A stretch of 9,911 nt of DNA from Eudoraea sp. (GTDB lineage Bacteria > Bacteroidota > Bacteroidia > Flavobacteriales > Flavobacteriaceae). Shown piece after piece: positions 6,859 through 9,911 of the stretch (the stretch's first letter is position 1; each line of letters begins with the position of its first letter). The DNA is taken from positions 1 through 9,911 of the forward strand of contig JABDQS010000325.1 in the NCBI GenBank assembly GCA_013042125.1, in the 5' to 3' direction. A program made the translations under genes and the position numbers. The notes below the pieces were generated by a model. The model was not told the DNA's origin and did not search any database. It saw only the letters and a list, made by a program, of their open reading frames with translations.

Positions 6859-6870
6859 GATCTTTCCTAA
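6855..6870. terminator. Small hairpin between convergent genes
   Basis: TTAGGA (6855-6860) and TCCTAA (6865-6870) form a perfect 6-bp stem with loop TCTT. The left arm contains the TAG stop of the thioredoxin-like gene. The hairpin sits in the 32-base gap between two convergent genes, where a bidirectional terminator is expected, but neither side has a clean T-tract. It is therefore a weak candidate. Confidence 0.3.
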
Positions 6871-6890
6871 TTCCGGACATTTACTTCTAC

Positions 6891-9800
6891 TTAATTGTTG
6901 AGATCTGCCTCTTCCTTAACGGTTGTTGCATCTGGTATTATTGTGTCTGAAACGGGAAGCGTATCCAGAATATCCTGTTCATAATTCTCCTCTACCGGTG
7001 TATCCTCCAGAATTTCATCCTGATAGAAATGGCTGAACTGATCTATGTGCTCGTTGAATACTACCGTTTCCTTTTCGGCCATTTCACGGTCGTTATTTTC
7101 GATCAGAATGTCAATGATCCTGCGATAGCCTTCCATATCACCAATGATATCTTCCAGATTCTTATACTGTTCATCTAATGGGGTTCCCTGATAGTAGTTT
7201 AAACGATCCTGGTAGCTCTGCTTTAATTCTTCGAAAAGGGCCCTCGCTTTCTGAGTCTCTCCCACTTTGTAATACCCATCTACAAAAGGCTCCACAAAAG
7301 TATAGAAACCATATTTGGCCACCGGTAAATTCTCAAAAGTGAGATCTATAATTTCTTTGGCTTTGTCTATTTTATTTTCATTGATCAGGGCCTCAACCAA
7401 ACGGGCCAGATTACTTCTGAAGGAAAGTCCCTGCGTTCTGGTTTGTGGATCATGGTAGATGTCAGGACTTCCTGAGTTACCCCAATCCCATCCTTTCACT
7501 ATCCTGTACATTTCCTCTGTGTCTATGCGTCCCATTTCATACGAACTGCGGTTCTGGGTCTTAATAGGTACTAATTTATAAGCCAGACCTTCCAATTGGA
7601 GATAGTCCTTCATCCATATGTACTCTGCCTTGTCAAAACTGCCGCCAGAAAAATAGATAGGCCGCTTCCAATCATTATTTGCCATGATATCGAGCATCAT
7701 GATTCGGTTTTTAGGCAGCGCCTGTGGCAGGTCGATATCTATATAATCCACGATCAGTGCCGAATCCTTTTTCTTTACCAGGCCAGATTCCAGGACATTC
7801 TTTTTGTTTACTGGGATCCTGATTTTATTTGTGGGATAGTATACCAGATCAAGGGTGCTTTCAGAATAGCCACTGAGGTCGGCCCCTTGTTTTTCCAACA
7901 ATGAACCAAGCTTTGTTTGGGGATTATTGCTCTCCACCCAATTCATGAAGTCTTTAATATCCCACCGGCTATCAGTTATTCCCTGGTAATAGATCACATC
8001 TCTATTTCCATACCGATAAAGATCATGAGTAAGCTGTGAAGGTATGGGTTCACTGCGGTAGGCTTTGCGCTTCATTTGATCAACATACCAATCTGTTGCA
8101 AAAAGGCTGGTACAGATAACCCGTACATCGTTTCTGTATCCTTCAACTTCCTGGACATACCACAATGGAAATGTATCATTATCCCCTATAGTAAATAACA
8201 TGGCTCCGGCTTCCTCCTGACAGGAATCCAAATACGCCATGGCGGCAGAACGGGCAGTATAGCGTCCGGAACGATCGTGATCATCCCAGTTTTGATAGGC
8301 CATAACCCCCGGCACAGCCAGAAGACATACCAGGGTAATTGCCGGTGCCCAGACTTTGGGCTTAATATATTTGCTGAATTCTTCATAAAGGCCATAAACC
8401 CCTATTCCTATCCATAATGCGAAGATATAGAACGAACCTACAAGCGAATAATCTCTTTCACGGGGTTGAAAGATGTATGGGTTCGTGTAGAATTGAATGG
8501 CGATACCTGTGAAAATAAAAAATACAAAAAGCACCCAAAATTGTTTGGGGTCTTTTGATATCTGGAAGACCAGCCCGATTATCCCCAGAATAAGCGGGAG
8601 GAAGAAATAGGTGTTCCGCCCTTTGTTGGCAAGCACATCTCCCGGGAGGTTATCCTGACTTCCTAAACGAATACTATCTATAAAACCAATGCCACTTAAC
8701 CATTCCCCATTGCCATTGTAACGGCCTTGCAGATCATCTTGTTTCCCTACAAAATTCCACATGAAATAGCGCCCATACATATAGCCAAATTGAAATTGCA
8801 CCATGTATTTAATGTTCTGCCAGACAGAGGGTGGTTGTACTTCCAGATATTCACCGAATTGACGAAGAAAACTGATATATTGCTCAGCATCGATCTCTCC
8901 ATTGGCATACCCGGTCTTGATCTGTGTCACTGCTTTTTGCAGTTCTTCATTACTTGTGGTCATTCGAAATTCGAGAGGTCCAAAGAATTTCATATAGTTT
9001 TCCGCATGTTGATCACTCCACATTCTCGGTAAAATCCCCTGATGATCCGGATTTGGACCCTGGATAGCATCCTTGTATTTGTTTACGATAATGTATTTAC
9101 CAAGAGCCTCGTCTTTTTCATACTTAGGTTTATCATCTCTATCGTCACCCGGGGCTGCAAAGGTATCCGAGTAGTAAGTTCCATAAATAGGGCTATCTAC
9201 GCCTGGGTATTGCTCTCTGTTGTAGTAGGCCAATAAAGAACGTGCATCCGAAGGGTTATTCTCATTGATCACCACATTGGCATTGGCGCGGATGGGTAAC
9301 ATAAGCCAGGAAGAAAAGCCGAGTAATAAGAACATAAGACATAATACAAGTGTATTTGCCGTTCGGAAATTATTCTTTCTGGTATATCGAAGAACATAGA
9401 AGAATACACTGATAAAGATCAGCCCCATTATAATAGTTCCGGAATTAAATGGCAGACCAATACTATTAATAAAGAAAACCTCACTCCACCCAAAGAGCTT
9501 CAAGACGTATGTTAGAGAAAATTTATAGACAAGCATCAAAATGGCCACCACAATGATATTGGCCAGAAGGAAGTTCTTTATGGTAGTTTCTTTATATTTT
9601 TTAAAATAATAAAGCAGACCAATAGATGGGATCGCCAAAAACCCCATAAACTGGATCCCGAATGTAAGACCTACTACAAATGAGATCAGTATCAAATATT
9701 TGTTGCCCCGGGGATCGTCCAGATTATCCACCCATTTAAGACCTAGCCATAATAGAAGCGCCATAATAAAACTGGCCATGGCGTATACTTCAGTCTCCAC

Positions 9801-9911
9801 TGCATTGAACCAAAAACTATCTGAAAAAGTGAATGCCAAGGCTCCTACAACTCCGCTTCCTAATACGGCCATAGCTTTGGAGTTACTCAATTCACCTGCG
9901 CTGGATATGAG
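6891..9911 (-). CDS. DUF2723 family membrane protein, N-terminus outside window
   Basis: Partial gene: 1006 codons are visible and the frame stays open through the right edge (L-I-S-S-A-G-E-L-S...), so the TTG at 9888-9890 is not the start. By comparison with the family, roughly 100 N-terminal residues carrying the first membrane helices are missing. Counting from the first visible residue, about six hydrophobic segments lie at 13-203, a long loop at about 204-434, and about four more segments at 435-538. A soluble region follows with the family signatures W-D-D-H-D-R-S-G-R-Y (542-551) and G-D-N-D-T-F-P-L-W-Y (576-585). Residues about 835-957 look like paired helices of TPR type, and the last 45 residues are strongly acidic. 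The family has a GT-C-like architecture and includes human TMEM260, an O-mannosyltransferase. A role in glycosylating exported proteins is plausible but not shown here. It converges on the thioredoxin-like gene; its promoter is outside the window. Confidence 0.88.
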   Translation of the reverse strand, partial: LISSAGELSNSKAMAVLGSGVVGALAFTFSDSFWFNAVETEVYAMASFIMALLLWLGLKWVDNLDDPRGNKYLILISFVVGLTFGIQFMGFLAIPSIGLLYYFKKYKETTIKNFLLANIIVVAILMLVYKFSLTYVLKLFGWSEVFFINSIGLPFNSGTIIMGLIFISVFFYVLRYTRKNNFRTANTLVLCLMFLLLGFSSWLMLPIRANANVVINENNPSDARSLLAYYNREQYPGVDSPIYGTYYSDTFAAPGDDRDDKPKYEKDEALGKYIIVNKYKDAIQGPNPDHQGILPRMWSDQHAENYMKFFGPLEFRMTTSNEELQKAVTQIKTGYANGEIDAEQYISFLRQFGEYLEVQPPSVWQNIKYMVQFQFGYMYGRYFMWNFVGKQDDLQGRYNGNGEWLSGIGFIDSIRLGSQDNLPGDVLANKGRNTYFFLPLILGIIGLVFQISKDPKQFWVLFVFFIFTGIAIQFYTNPYIFQPRERDYSLVGSFYIFALWIGIGVYGLYEEFSKYIKPKVWAPAITLVCLLAVPGVMAYQNWDDHDRSGRYTARSAAMAYLDSCQEEAGAMLFTIGDNDTFPLWYVQEVEGYRNDVRVICTSLFATDWYVDQMKRKAYRSEPIPSQLTHDLYRYGNRDVIYYQGITDSRWDIKDFMNWVESNNPQTKLGSLLEKQGADLSGYSESTLDLVYYPTNKIRIPVNKKNVLESGLVKKKDSALIVDYIDIDLPQALPKNRIMMLDIMANNDWKRPIYFSGGSFDKAEYIWMKDYLQLEGLAYKLVPIKTQNRSSYEMGRIDTEEMYRIVKGWDWGNSGSPDIYHDPQTRTQGLSFRSNLARLVEALINENKIDKAKEIIDLTFENLPVAKYGFYTFVEPFVDGYYKVGETQKARALFEELKQSYQDRLNYYQGTPLDEQYKNLEDIIGDMEGYRRIIDILIENNDREMAEKETVVFNEHIDQFSHFYQDEILEDTPVEENYEQDILDTLPVSDTIIPDATTVKEEADLNN

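Noticed and set aside
9888..9890. TTG as the start of the DUF2723 protein
   Set aside because: The frame continues open to the right edge, and the family has further N-terminal membrane helices, so the gene is cut by the window.
1..9911. Search for a new multi-gene defence, mobile or biosynthetic system, CRISPR, IS ends, tRNA or rRNA
   Set aside because: All sizeable frames are accounted for by recognisable chromosomal genes, and I saw no direct repeat arrays, transposase or integrase motifs, or RNA gene signatures.

Overview
The window looks like chromosomal DNA from a member of the Bacteroidota, most likely the Flavobacteriaceae. Three things suggest this. The -7 promoter elements fit the Bacteroidota consensus TAnnTTTG and lie upstream of genes without clear Shine-Dalgarno sites. 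The first gene is a small lipoprotein with an S-C-S acylation site. The gene set (DUF2723 membrane protein, glycosylasparaginase, CutC, and a PolA ending in NWLEAH) is typical of that phylum. Both window edges cut through genes. Coding density is high, and no gap between genes exceeds about 95 bases.

Layout, left to right: (1) the 3' part of a lipocalin-like lipoprotein gene on the + strand, closed by a strong hairpin/T-tract terminator; (2) on the - strand, polA (DNA polymerase I, all three enzymatic domains intact), preceded by a glycosylasparaginase gene with a Tat-type lipoprotein signal; (3) divergent from that pair, on the + strand, cutC, a membrane-anchored calcineurin-like metallophosphoesterase, and a small thioredoxin-fold protein that has lost both active-site cysteines; (4) converging from the right edge, a very large DUF2723 membrane protein whose N-terminus lies outside the window.

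The genes do not form one obvious pathway. PolA is replication and repair housekeeping. The glycosylasparaginase acts on glycosylated asparagine outside the cytoplasm. The DUF2723 protein belongs to a GT-C-like family that includes the human O-mannosyltransferase TMEM260. CutC, the phosphoesterase and the thioredoxin-like protein have poorly defined substrates. Each + strand gene in the middle has a plausible promoter of its own, so they may be separate transcription units.

I found no mobile element, CRISPR array, tRNA, rRNA, phage gene or toxin-antitoxin pair, and no convincing undescribed multi-gene system. The most noteworthy points are the cysteine-free thioredoxin-like protein, a possible sliding-clamp-binding motif in the PolA linker, a dyad with face-to-face -7 elements between the glycosylasparaginase gene and cutC, and a terminator-like fold packed against the thioredoxin-like gene's promoter.
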